The notes under the pieces are model-generated. The model searched no databases, had not been told where the DNA came from, and saw only the letters and a list, made by a program, of their open reading frames with translations. Positions 16,329-23,680 of a DNA stretch of 48,058 nt are shown piece after piece (positions within the stretch are counted from its first letter, which is position 1; each line of letters begins with the position of its first letter). This DNA comes from an uncultured Lachnospiraceae bacterium (GTDB taxonomy: Bacteria > Bacillota > Clostridia > Lachnospirales > Lachnospiraceae). A program made the position numbers and the translations under genes. Location: the NCBI GenBank assembly GCA_944376125.1, contig CALWBQ010000023.1, forward strand, positions 1-48,058, given 5' to 3'.

Positions 16329-17453
16329 GTGGAATTAGACAAGAGTAAGTGCTTTGGCTGTACGGCATGCAAGGCAGTATGCCCCACAAAAGCAATACAG
16401 ATGTTACCCGATGAACGAGGATTTCTATATCCTTGTGTAAATGAAGAAAAATGTGTTGGTTGTAACAGATGTGAACAGGTATGTCCATATAAGGGGGGCG
16501 CAATGCCTTTTGAGACAGGTGAAGCGTTTGCATTTATTCATAAAGACAAAAATGTGCTTAAAAACTGTACATCAGGTGGTTTGTTTACAGCAATTTCGGA
16601 TATTGTTTTATCCAAAAATGGCGTTATATACGGAGCTACCTTAGATGAAAATCTGCATGTTCACCACATTCGTGCGGTATCGAGACAGGACAGGGATAGA
16701 ATAAGGGGTTCAAAATATGTACAGAGCGATTTGAAGGATTGTTTTGCTTCGATAAAAAACGATCTGAAAGAAGGAAAAGTTGTATTATTTTCCGGCACCC
16801 CATGCCAAGTAGATGGATTGCACCATTTCTTGGGATCGGTGAACATTGAAAATTTATTTACCTGCGATCTTATTTGCAATGGTTGTCCGAGTCCTTTGAT
16901 ATGGGAAGAAAATGTTAAACTGCTTGAAAAGAAACTACATAAGAAAGTGACAGGATATAGTTTTAGACCTAAAGAATGGGGATGGAATATCCACAAAGAA
17001 ATAGCTTATACCGGTAACAAGAAGCATCATTCCACATTTTATACAGACCTGTTCATCAGACTATATTACTCAAGGTTAGTTATGAGAAATACTTGTAATC
17101 ATTGTCCATACACTTCTCTATCAAGAGTTGGCGATCTGACTATGGGCGATTGCCGAAATATTGAAAAGATTTATCCTGAAATGGATACATTTGATGGTGT
17201 TTCTTTGGTTTTGGTAAATTCTCTAAACGGACGCAAAATGTTTGAGCGGATTTTTGATACTGCGGCAATCTATCCTGTAGACATTAACAAAATAATTCAG
17301 CCTCCCCTTATTAAATCGGGTAAGGAAGCTCGTTCAAGTGAAAGATTTTGGAATAATTATCTAAATGACGGATTTGAAACAGCAGTGAGAGAACATTATG
17401 GAAAGTTCTGTGTTGCAAAATATAACATCAAAAAACTACTTCATAAGAATTGA
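16329..17453 (+). CDS. Ferredoxin-domain protein of the coenzyme F420 hydrogenase/dehydrogenase beta-subunit family
   Basis: A 374-residue protein starting at GTG with GAGGAG at 16312. Residues ~6-60 carry two [4Fe-4S] motifs: CFGCTACKAVCP and CVGCNRCEQVCP. Then follow the FrhB N-terminal features NCTSGGLFTAISD, RGSKYVQSD and LFSGTPCQVDGL, and the C-terminal CNHCPYTSLSRVGDLTMGDC with more cysteines that may bind a further cluster. FrhB-like proteins use flavin and iron-sulfur clusters for electron transfer; F420 itself is not expected in this organism. In this setting it may reduce a sugar or carrier intermediate (inference). It is often adjacent to pyruvyl transferases; the substrate is unknown. 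Confidence 0.88.
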   Translation: MELDKSKCFGCTACKAVCPTKAIQMLPDERGFLYPCVNEEKCVGCNRCEQVCPYKGGAMPFETGEAFAFIHKDKNVLKNCTSGGLFTAISDIVLSKNGVIYGATLDENLHVHHIRAVSRQDRDRIRGSKYVQSDLKDCFASIKNDLKEGKVVLFSGTPCQVDGLHHFLGSVNIENLFTCDLICNGCPSPLIWEENVKLLEKKLHKKVTGYSFRPKEWGWNIHKEIAYTGNKKHHSTFYTDLFIRLYYSRLVMRNTCNHCPYTSLSRVGDLTMGDCRNIEKIYPEMDTFDGVSLVLVNSLNGRKMFERIFDTAAIYPVDINKIIQPPLIKSGKEARSSERFWNNYLNDGFETAVREHYGKFCVAKYNIKKLLHKN

Positions 17454-17469
17454 CTGAGGAGAAAGGTAA

Positions 17470-18119
17470 ATGATTCACCACATTAAAAAGGCATTGCGTA
17501 AGGCGATTTTGGGATATAAGGCAAGTAGCGGTGATTACATCGCCTATTTGAGAAGCAAAGAGGCGAGGATTTGATCTGATGTAAAGATTTTCACACCTAA
17601 TCATACCACAATGGATATAAATGCCGCTTACATGATTTCGATGGGAAATAATGTTAATATAACTGGCCCAGTTACAATACTTTGCCATGACTACAGTACG
17701 ATAGCGTGTAAAGAACTGGTAGGGGGGTGACGGGGCTAGGTAATGTAAGACCAGTTACCATAGGTAATGTATTCATTGATTGGGGAGCAACGATACTGGC
17801 TGGTTCGATTATAGGTGATAACTCAATCATTGGAGCAGGTGCTGTAGTTTCCGGGAAAATAGAAGATAATTCTGTTATAGCAGGAAATCCTGCTAAGAGG
17901 ATTATGTCTATTCAAGAATTTCTTCAAAGAAGAAGTGAAAAACAGCTGCAAGAGGCTGTTTACATTTATAAAAACTATCATAGCGGATTGGGAAAAGCCC
18001 CCGATGCTTCGGTGTTTGGAAATTATAAAAATGTATTCGATTGCAATGTAACTGGCATAGCCAAGAATTATTTTTCCTCTTATGAAGAGTTTAAACAATA
18101 TGTAGAAGAGAAATCTTAA
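17470..18119 (+). pseudogene. Serine-acetyltransferase-like hexapeptide acyltransferase, nonsense plus frameshift
   Basis: The ATG at 17470 (GAGGAGAAAGG upstream) opens MIHHIKKALRKAILGYKASS up to SKEARI, then a TGA at 17572-17574 stands where the family has Gly (ARIG), one base from GGA. The same frame continues SDVKIFTPNHTTMDINAAYM to LVGG and hits TGA at 17728-17730. Restoring one G to the six-G run at 17722-17727 joins it to VTGLGNVRPVTIGNVF, the beta-helix with AGAVV and the cap VIAGNPAKRIM, ending at 18119. Two independent lesions make a real pseudogene more likely than one sequencing error. Intact, it would have O-acetylated a sugar. Confidence 0.85.
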
Positions 18120-18196
18120 TATATGGGAAGATAGCAACAAAGTCCTGTCTTTCTGCGGATTTTATTATTATGAGAGAAACTGGAGATGATAGAACA

Positions 18197-19207
18197 ATGA
18201 TTATTACGAAAACGCCCTTCCGTATGTCTTTTTTTGGCGGTGGGACGGACATGGAAAGCTATTTCAGGGAAAATGGCGGGGCTGTATTGTCAACTACATT
18301 TGATAAGTACTGCTATGTTAATGTGCGTCATTTACCGCCGTTTTTTGATTATTCCACGGAACTTTCCTATTCCAAAACTGAGCGAGTAACAAAAGTCGAT
18401 GATATTAAGCATCCGGCTATCCGTAATGCCATGAAGATGCTGGATATGCATGAAATCAGACTTACATACGAGGCTGATCTGCCTGCAAGGTCAGGTCTAG
18501 GGACAAGTAGCTCCTTTGCTGTTGGAATGCTGAATGCCTTTTATGCATTGAAAGGAAAATACGCGGATAAGAAGAAACTGGCAAACGAGGCGATCCGCTT
18601 GGAGCGCGTACTCTGTAATGAGGCAGGGGGATGGCAGGATCAGATAGCAGCTTCCTTCGGCGGGATGAACCGTATTAATTTCAGTGCAGATGGATATGAG
18701 GTACTGCCTATAATCATCTCTCCCGAAAGAAAGAGGCAACTAAATAATAACCTTATGATGTTTTTTACTGGCTTCACAAGGTTTTCTTCAGAGGTGCAGA
18801 AAGCGAATGCTGTTGGAAAGCAGGATAAAAATGCACAGCTTAAAGAAATGCTGGCATTAGTTGATGACGCAGAGCGTGTATTAACAGATAAATATGCTGA
18901 TCTTGATGATTTTGGGAGGTTGCTGGATCATACATGGAAGTTAAAAAGACAAACTGGATCAGCTGTAACTACCAATAGTATAGATGAATTGTATGCTAAA
19001 GGTGTATCAGCGGGAGCATTAGGAGGAAAGCTGCTTGGTGCAGGTGGTGGAGGATTTCTTGTATTTTATGTACAGCCAGAGTACCAAGAAGCGGTGCACC
19101 TGGCAATGAAGGACTTACTCTATATACCCTTTGTATTTGAAAACGGCGGAACTAGGATAATTCACTACACACCAGAGATTTATGTTCCAAAGGAAGAACG
19201 ATTATGA
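18197..19207 (+). CDS. hddA: GHMP-family sugar kinase, D-glycero-D-manno-heptose 7-phosphate kinase-like
   Basis: The start is at ATG 18197, preceded by GGAG, giving 336 residues. An in-frame ATG 27 bases upstream lacks a ribosome binding site. MIITKTPFRMSFFGGGTD is the N-terminal signature of HddA-type kinases; PARSGLGTSSSFAVGMLNAF is the GHMP ATP-binding loop, and LGAGGGGFLVFY the C-terminal motif 3. HddA makes heptose-1,7-bisphosphate on the way to GDP-D-glycero-alpha-D-manno-heptose, used in some Gram-positive surface glycans. The partner isomerase and phosphatase are not in the window and the adjoining nucleotidyltransferase is broken, so the pathway may be dead here or completed elsewhere. 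Confidence 0.8.
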   Translation: MIITKTPFRMSFFGGGTDMESYFRENGGAVLSTTFDKYCYVNVRHLPPFFDYSTELSYSKTERVTKVDDIKHPAIRNAMKMLDMHEIRLTYEADLPARSGLGTSSSFAVGMLNAFYALKGKYADKKKLANEAIRLERVLCNEAGGWQDQIAASFGGMNRINFSADGYEVLPIIISPERKRQLNNNLMMFFTGFTRFSSEVQKANAVGKQDKNAQLKEMLALVDDAERVLTDKYADLDDFGRLLDHTWKLKRQTGSAVTTNSIDELYAKGVSAGALGGKLLGAGGGGFLVFYVQPEYQEAVHLAMKDLLYIPFVFENGGTRIIHYTPEIYVPKEERL

Positions 19208-19437
19208 AAACAATAATAATGGCTGGTGGGAAAGGAGTACGGATTTCCTCCGTTACTTCAGATATTCCAAAGCAAATGATAAAAATAGACGGAAAACCAG
19301 TCTTAGAACGGGAAATAGAAGAGCCTATGAAAAATCTCTGTAAATACAGATCTCCTATGATAATTGTTGGTCTGAAAGCTAATCCGAGAGGTTTCAGACT
19401 AGGAATGTCCCAAAGATTATGTAAATCTTCAAACTGA
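19204..19437 (+). pseudogene. Sugar-phosphate nucleotidyltransferase, 5' fragment (HddC-like)
   Basis: The ATG overlaps the kinase stop (ATGA). The first ~38 residues, MKTIIMAGGKGVRISSV and TSDIPKQMIKIDGKPVLERE, are the nucleotide-binding N-terminus of NTP-transferases such as the heptose-1-phosphate guanylyltransferase HddC. After REIE (about 19320) the similarity ends; the remaining codons read through ~90 bases of unrelated sequence into the left end of the IS256-type element and stop at 19437. The catalytic centre and sugar site are missing, so no active enzyme is expected. Confidence 0.75.
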
Positions 19438-20585
19438 TGTAAGATAGACGTACCAGTTTGGAGGTTTGTGTTATGGCAAGAAAAAAGGATACCCCACAAA
19501 AAGCAGCTCTTCGGGAAATGATGTCCGTCATCCTGGAAGGCGCTCTGGATCAGGAGATGGATGAAGAATTAGGCTATTCCAAGTATGATTACCACAACAA
19601 GGAAACCGATAATTCCAGAAACGAGCACTCTCAGAAGACCATGCATACCTGCTGTGGTGATATGAAAATCGACATTCCCTGGGACAGGAAAGGTGAGTTT
19701 GAACCGCAGATCGTCAAGAAATATCAGAATACCGTCACTCAGGACATGGAAGAAAAGAACATCTCCATGTATGCCAAAGGAATGACTACGAACGATATCG
19801 AAAGCCATATGCGCAATGAAGGCTGGATTGTAAAACGTGCGGTTTATATCGCGATCGGGATCGATATGGAAGGTCACAAAGACGTGCTCGGCATGTATGT
19901 TGGCCAAAACGAAAGCGCGAAGTCCTGGCTTTCGATCCTAAACGGTCTGAAGAACCGCGGCGTGGAAGATATCCTGATTGCATGTGTAGACGGCCTGACA
20001 GGCTTTCCTCAGGCAATTGAAGCTGTTTTCCCGGATCTAAGATCCAGCAGTGTATCATCCATCAGATCCGTAACACAACAAAGTTTGTTTTCTACAAGGA
20101 ACTCAAGCCGCTGATGGCGGATCTGAAACGTGTATATGCAGCCCCAACAGAAGAGACCGCACTGGCAGAACTGGATCGCTTTGATGAAAAATGGAGCGGG
20201 AAATATCCTAAGATCGCAAAATCGTGGAAGGATAACTGGGCGAATCTTTCGGCTTATTTCAAGTATCCGGAAGCAGTACGCCGTCTGATCTATACCACCA
20301 ATACCATTGAGGGATTTAACCGCCAGCTGAGGAAGGTTACAAAATCCAAGACGGTGTTTCCTTCCGATGATAGTCTCTTAAAAATGCTGTACCTGGCCAT
20401 GATGGATATCACGAAGAAATGGACCGGTCACCGACAGGATTGGGGACCGATCCATTCGCAGTTGGAGATTTTTTTGAAGAAAGGTTATCCGGATTATAAG
20501 CAAGGGCAGGACCTCAAAAATCGGCTCTGTCCAAAGTAACTAATGACATATCTTATATCAATTTTTTCAGTTTACACAAAACTTG
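19412..20585 (+). mobile_element. IS256-family insertion sequence, defective
   Basis: The terminal regions are imperfect inverted repeats: AAGATTATGTAAAT...CTGATGTAAGATA at ~19413-19445 on the left matches the reverse complement of TATCTTATATCAAT...CAGTTTACACAAAACTT at ~20550-20585. Between them lies a broken IS256-type transposase. No target-site duplication is apparent, so exact ends are uncertain by several bases. The element sits at the border between the AT-rich polysaccharide genes and the GC-richer core, and interrupts or abuts the nucleotidyltransferase fragment. Confidence 0.75.
19473..20539 (+). pseudogene. IS256-family transposase with internal deletion and frameshift
   Basis: Starts at ATG 19473 (MARKKDTPQKAALREMMS; GGAGG upstream). 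MYAKGMTTNDIESHMR jumps directly to NEGWIVKRAVYIAIGIDMEG. In intact relatives about 50 residues lie between, including the strand with the first catalytic Asp (DAIHYHVR), so the DDE site is incomplete. A second lesion near 20035-20040 (one base missing in CCGGATCTAAGATCC) shifts the frame; the rest, IQQCIIHQIRNTTKFVFYKE onward to HRQDWGPIHSQLEIF, reads in another frame to 20539. It cannot transpose by itself. Confidence 0.88.
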
Positions 20586-20656
20586 AAACGGTCGTCCTGA
20601 ATAATTTCAGCTGTTTTAGCCAATAATACCCACACCATATTTATGAAAGAAATCAG

Positions 20657-21211
20657 GTGATCCCCATCCAAAAGCTATCTCTATTCCTCCAACATTACAT
20701 CCGCCCCTGGACTTTCTTGGAGACCTGTTGTTTTTGCCTTGCATTTTTGGCTGTGTCCGTAGTATTATATGTATTAAAAAAGAAACGGCTCATTCAAACG
20801 AGCCAGGCCATGGCGGTCTGTGTGATCGTGCTGTTTCTGGGGGTTGTCTTCGCCTCAACGGTTTTTACCCGGAGGGCGGAGGCGGCGGCCAGCTATCAGC
20901 TGGATCTGTTCTGGTCCTGGAAGGAAGTCTTCCTGGAGGGGAACAAGGGGCTGCTGCTGGAAAATATCCTCAACGTAATCCTCTTCCTGCCCTTGGGCTT
21001 TCTGCTCCCCGCAGCGCGGGGAAGGCGGCTGGGGCTGGGCTGGGCCTGCCTCTGCGGGCTGGTGGTTTCGGCAGCCATAGAGGTCTGCCAGCTGGTGCTG
21101 AGGAGAGGACTGTTTGAATGGGACGATATGGTGCACAATAGCCTGGGCTGCATTCTGGGGTGTGCTCTTATGAACGCTGTTTTAATCAAGCTATCGGATC
21201 GGAGGAAATGA
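20657..21211 (+). CDS. VanZ-like membrane protein
   Basis: A 184-residue protein, GTG start. Helices at about residues 20-40, 50-66, 98-115, 120-145 and 155-175. VanZ-family marks: FASTVFTRRAE in place of SLxxR, ENILNVILFLPLGFLLP, AAIEVCQLVLRRGLFEWDD and HNSLGCILG. VanZ itself gives low-level teicoplanin resistance by an undefined mechanism; most homologues are uncharacterised. The stop is 2 bases before the glmS ATG and the glmS ribosome binding site lies within its last codons, so the two are probably translated together. Between the IS end and this gene (20586-20656) I see no clear promoter. Confidence 0.85.
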   Translation: MIPIQKLSLFLQHYIRPWTFLETCCFCLAFLAVSVVLYVLKKKRLIQTSQAMAVCVIVLFLGVVFASTVFTRRAEAAASYQLDLFWSWKEVFLEGNKGLLLENILNVILFLPLGFLLPAARGRRLGLGWACLCGLVVSAAIEVCQLVLRRGLFEWDDMVHNSLGCILGCALMNAVLIKLSDRRK

Positions 21212-21213
21212 CT

Positions 21214-23052
21214 ATGTGCGGAATTGTTGGATATATTGGTGATCAGCAGGCGGCTCCTATTTTGCTGGACGGTCTGGCAAAGCTGGAATACCGGGGATAT
21301 GACTCTGCCGGTCTGGCGGTGCGTGACGGAGATTCGGAGATCAAAGTGGTAAAGGCTAAGGGCCGGCTGAAGGTTCTGGCGGAAAAGACTAATGGGGGCC
21401 AGGCTTTGAGAGGATGCTGCGGTATCGGCCACACCCGCTGGGCGACCCACGGGGAGCCGTCTGAAACCAACGCCCACCCCCATCACAGCGACGACGGGAA
21501 TGTTGTAGGTGTCCACAACGGTATTATTGAGAATTATCAGGAGCTGCGGGACAAACTGACGAGAAAGGGGTATCAGTTTTATTCTTCTACCGATACGGAG
21601 GTTGCGGTAAAGCTGATCGACTATTATTACAAGAAGTATCTGGGAACCCCGGTTGACGCCATCAACCATGCTATGGTCAGGATCCGCGGCTCCTATGCAT
21701 TGGCTGTTCTTTTTAAAGATTATCCGGATGAGATCTATGTGGCCAGAAAAGACAGCCCTATGATTCTTGGAGTAGAGGACGGGGCCTGCTATCTGGCATC
21801 GGATGTTCCGGCTATTCTCAAATATACCAGGACGGTATACTACATAGGCAGTATGGAGATCGGCCGTCTTCAGAAGGGAAAGATCACCTTCTACAATCTG
21901 GACGGCGATGAGATCGAGAAAGAGCCGACCCTGATTGAATGGGATGCAGAGGCGGCGGAGAAGGCCGGATTTGAGCATTTTATGATGAAGGAGATCCATG
22001 AGCAGCCTAAGGCTGTGACGGACACCATCAATTCTGTGGTGAAGGACGGCAGGATTGATCTGTCTCAGGTGGGGCTGACGGAAGAGGAGATTCGGGGGAT
22101 CAGTCAGATCTATATTGTGGCCTGCGGCTCCGCTTACCATGTGGGCGTGACAGCCCAGTATGTCATGGAGGATCTGGCGAAGATTCCAGTCCGGGTAGAG
22201 CTGGCCTCAGAGTTCCGCTACCGCAAGCCCCTCCTGGATGAGAAGGGCCTGGTGATTATTGTCAGCCAGTCCGGGGAGACGGCAGACAGCTTGGCGGCCC
22301 TGCGGGAGGCAAAGAGCCGGGGCATCAGGACTCTTGCCATTGTCAACGTGGTCGGCTCCTCCATCGCCAGAGAGGCAGACAATGTCTTCTACACCCTGGC
22401 AGGGCCGGAGATAGCGGTTGCGACGACCAAGGCTTACAGCACCCAGCTGATCGCATCCTATGTCCTGGCGATAGAGTTTGCCCGGGTCAGAGGGATGATA
22501 GATGGGGAAGAGTGCGGCCGGCTGCTGGAGGAGTTGTCAGCCCTCCCAGATAAGATTCAGAGAATCCTGGAGGATAAAGAGCGGATTCAGTGGTTTGCGG
22601 CCAAGCAGGCGGCGGCCAGGGACATCTTTTTCATCGGCCGTGGGATTGATTACGCCATTTGCTTGGAGGGCAGCCTGAAGATGAAGGAGATCAGCTACAT
22701 CCATTCCGAGGCGTATGCGGCAGGCGAGTTAAAGCACGGGACCATCAGTCTGATTGAGGATGGAACTCTGGTGGTCGGCGTTCTCACCCAGAAAGAACTC
22801 TATGAAAAAACGATCAGCAACATGGTGGAGTGCAGGAGCCGCGGCGCTTATTTGATGGGGCTGACATCCTACGGAAATTATGATATTGAGGATACAGTAG
22901 ACTTTACCGTCTATGTGCCGAAGACGGACGCCCATTTTGCGGCGAGCCTGGCGGTGATACCGCTGCAGCTTCTGGGGTATTATGTCAGTGTGGCCAAGGG
23001 CCTGGATGTCGACAAACCCAGAAATCTGGCTAAGTCGGTGACGGTGGAATAG
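21214..23052 (+). CDS. glmS: Glutamine-fructose-6-phosphate aminotransferase (isomerising)
   Basis: A 612-residue enzyme that makes glucosamine-6-phosphate from fructose-6-phosphate and glutamine, the entry to UDP-GlcNAc for peptidoglycan. I choose ATG 21214, with GGAGGA 7 bases upstream, because Cys2 must become the N-terminal nucleophile after Met removal (MCGIVGYIGD). Then come the glutaminase domain (LEYRGYDSAGLAV, GIGHTRWATHG, VVGVHNGIIENY), the two SIS isomerase domains (CGSAYHVG, SQSGETADSL, IGRGIDYAICLEGSLKMKEI) and the invariant end DKPRNLAKSVTVE. No glmS ribozyme can be placed upstream because that DNA encodes VanZ. A terminator follows. Confidence 0.98.
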   Translation: MCGIVGYIGDQQAAPILLDGLAKLEYRGYDSAGLAVRDGDSEIKVVKAKGRLKVLAEKTNGGQALRGCCGIGHTRWATHGEPSETNAHPHHSDDGNVVGVHNGIIENYQELRDKLTRKGYQFYSSTDTEVAVKLIDYYYKKYLGTPVDAINHAMVRIRGSYALAVLFKDYPDEIYVARKDSPMILGVEDGACYLASDVPAILKYTRTVYYIGSMEIGRLQKGKITFYNLDGDEIEKEPTLIEWDAEAAEKAGFEHFMMKEIHEQPKAVTDTINSVVKDGRIDLSQVGLTEEEIRGISQIYIVACGSAYHVGVTAQYVMEDLAKIPVRVELASEFRYRKPLLDEKGLVIIVSQSGETADSLAALREAKSRGIRTLAIVNVVGSSIAREADNVFYTLAGPEIAVATTKAYSTQLIASYVLAIEFARVRGMIDGEECGRLLEELSALPDKIQRILEDKERIQWFAAKQAAARDIFFIGRGIDYAICLEGSLKMKEISYIHSEAYAAGELKHGTISLIEDGTLVVGVLTQKELYEKTISNMVECRSRGAYLMGLTSYGNYDIEDTVDFTVYVPKTDAHFAASLAVIPLQLLGYYVSVAKGLDVDKPRNLAKSVTVE

Positions 23053-23105
23053 AAGCAAGATCCAGAAAGAACTTTTTAACAACTGAATGATGGTGACAAG
23101 AAAGG

Positions 23106-23133
23106 GACCGTTCCACGCTGTGGGCGGTCTTTT
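23106..23133 (+). terminator. Rho-independent terminator after glmS
   Basis: GACCG (23106-23110) pairs with CGGTC (23125-23129) and CCAC (23113-23116) with GTGG (23120-23123) around loop GCT with a small internal bulge. A TTTT run follows. It lies 54 bases after the glmS stop. Confidence 0.8.
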
Positions 23134-23405
23134 CGTATCAATGGATATGATCTCGTGAAAGAGTTTGGAGAAGGTGTTGATCGTGTATATAGAGATATGG
23201 AGGAAGCAGGCTTGCCGGAACCTGTATATTGCCAATCTGAGTTTATGCTTTATGCAACAATAAAAACTGGGGGAAAGGATACATTAGTGACCACACATGA
23301 TAAAAAGAATTTGCTGGAATTTTGTACGATTAGAAGATATTTGGGAATATTATCTCAAACCTTTGTTAGAATGTGGAAGCCTTAGAATGGCGATTCCTGA
23401 TAAAC
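23134..23405 (+). pseudogene. Remnant of a RecG-like/AlbA_2 ATP-binding regulator (C-terminal part)
   Basis: One frame from 23134 reads RINGYDLVKEFGEGVDRVYR then DMEEAGLPEPVY, the typical C-terminal region of ATP-dependent DNA helicase RecG-like or divergent-AAA transcriptional regulators. A second frame over ~23315-23405 gives YLKPLLECGSLRMAIPDKP, the usual C-terminal winged-helix end of the same family. The two pieces are out of frame and sequence between them is missing. The 5' end is cut off at the glmS terminator. Only a fossil remains. Confidence 0.65.
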
Positions 23406-23408
23406 CTC

Positions 23409-23492
23409 GCGAGGCCAAAATCAGACGCGATCGCATACAGTATTGCCGAGACGGCAAAAGCAAACAGCCTGAACCCCTATGAACAGATTAAG
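23409..23492 (+). mobile_element. IS66-family transposase remnant
   Basis: The frame reads SDAIAYSIAETAKANSLNPYE, matching the C-terminal pattern of IS66 TnpC proteins (SxAxIYSIxETAKENGLxPYxYL). Only about 28 codons are recognisable, fused out of frame to the regulator remnant. Downstream to ~23590 the same open frame has no match I know. No inverted repeats could be placed. Confidence 0.6.
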
Positions 23493-23614
23493 TTTGTTCC
23501 TATCTGCCGCCTGAAAAGGGCGGCATTAATTTTTGCAGGTACCGGCTATGACTTGAATATTATTATTAAAAATATAAAAAATAAATAAAATATATGAAAA
23601 GAAAGCGGAAAACA

Positions 23615-23643
23615 TTGACATACTGGCACTAAAATGATAGTAT
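23615..23643 (+). promoter_or_regulatory. Sigma-A-type promoter of the sugar ABC/sulfatase operon
   Basis: TTGACA at 23615-23620 and TAGTAT at 23638-23643 are separated by exactly 17 bases. Transcription should begin near 23650, inside the palindrome at 23642-23666. The first start codon is at 23681. Confidence 0.8.
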
Positions 23644-23666
23644 TTATTATATAAAATATAATAAAT
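23642..23666 (+). promoter_or_regulatory. Perfect 25-bp palindrome, probable operator of the ROK repressor
   Basis: ATTTATTATAT (23642-23652) and ATATAATAAAT (23656-23666) are exact reverse complements around AAA. The site overlaps the last bases of the -10 element and the predicted start of transcription, an ideal position for repression. ROK repressors such as Mlc, NagC and XylR bind AT-rich palindromes of about this size (family knowledge), and a ROK gene ends this operon, so it is the likely ligand-responsive repressor (inference). Confidence 0.65.
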
Positions 23667-23680
23667 GAGGAGGAGAATGT

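Noticed and set aside
17572..17574. Selenocysteine or other recoding of the in-frame TGA
   Set aside because: The family has Gly here, there is no hairpin suggestive of a SECIS element just downstream, and a second frameshift lies further on.
20540..21213. glmS ribozyme upstream of glmS
   Set aside because: The DNA before glmS encodes the VanZ-like protein up to 2 bases from the start; no ribozyme core was recognisable.
20896..22140. Long open frame (414 codons) on the minus strand across VanZ and glmS
   Set aside because: It is antisense to two well-supported genes, its product is rich in low-complexity Arg/Ser/His and matches no family; it reflects codon bias of glmS.
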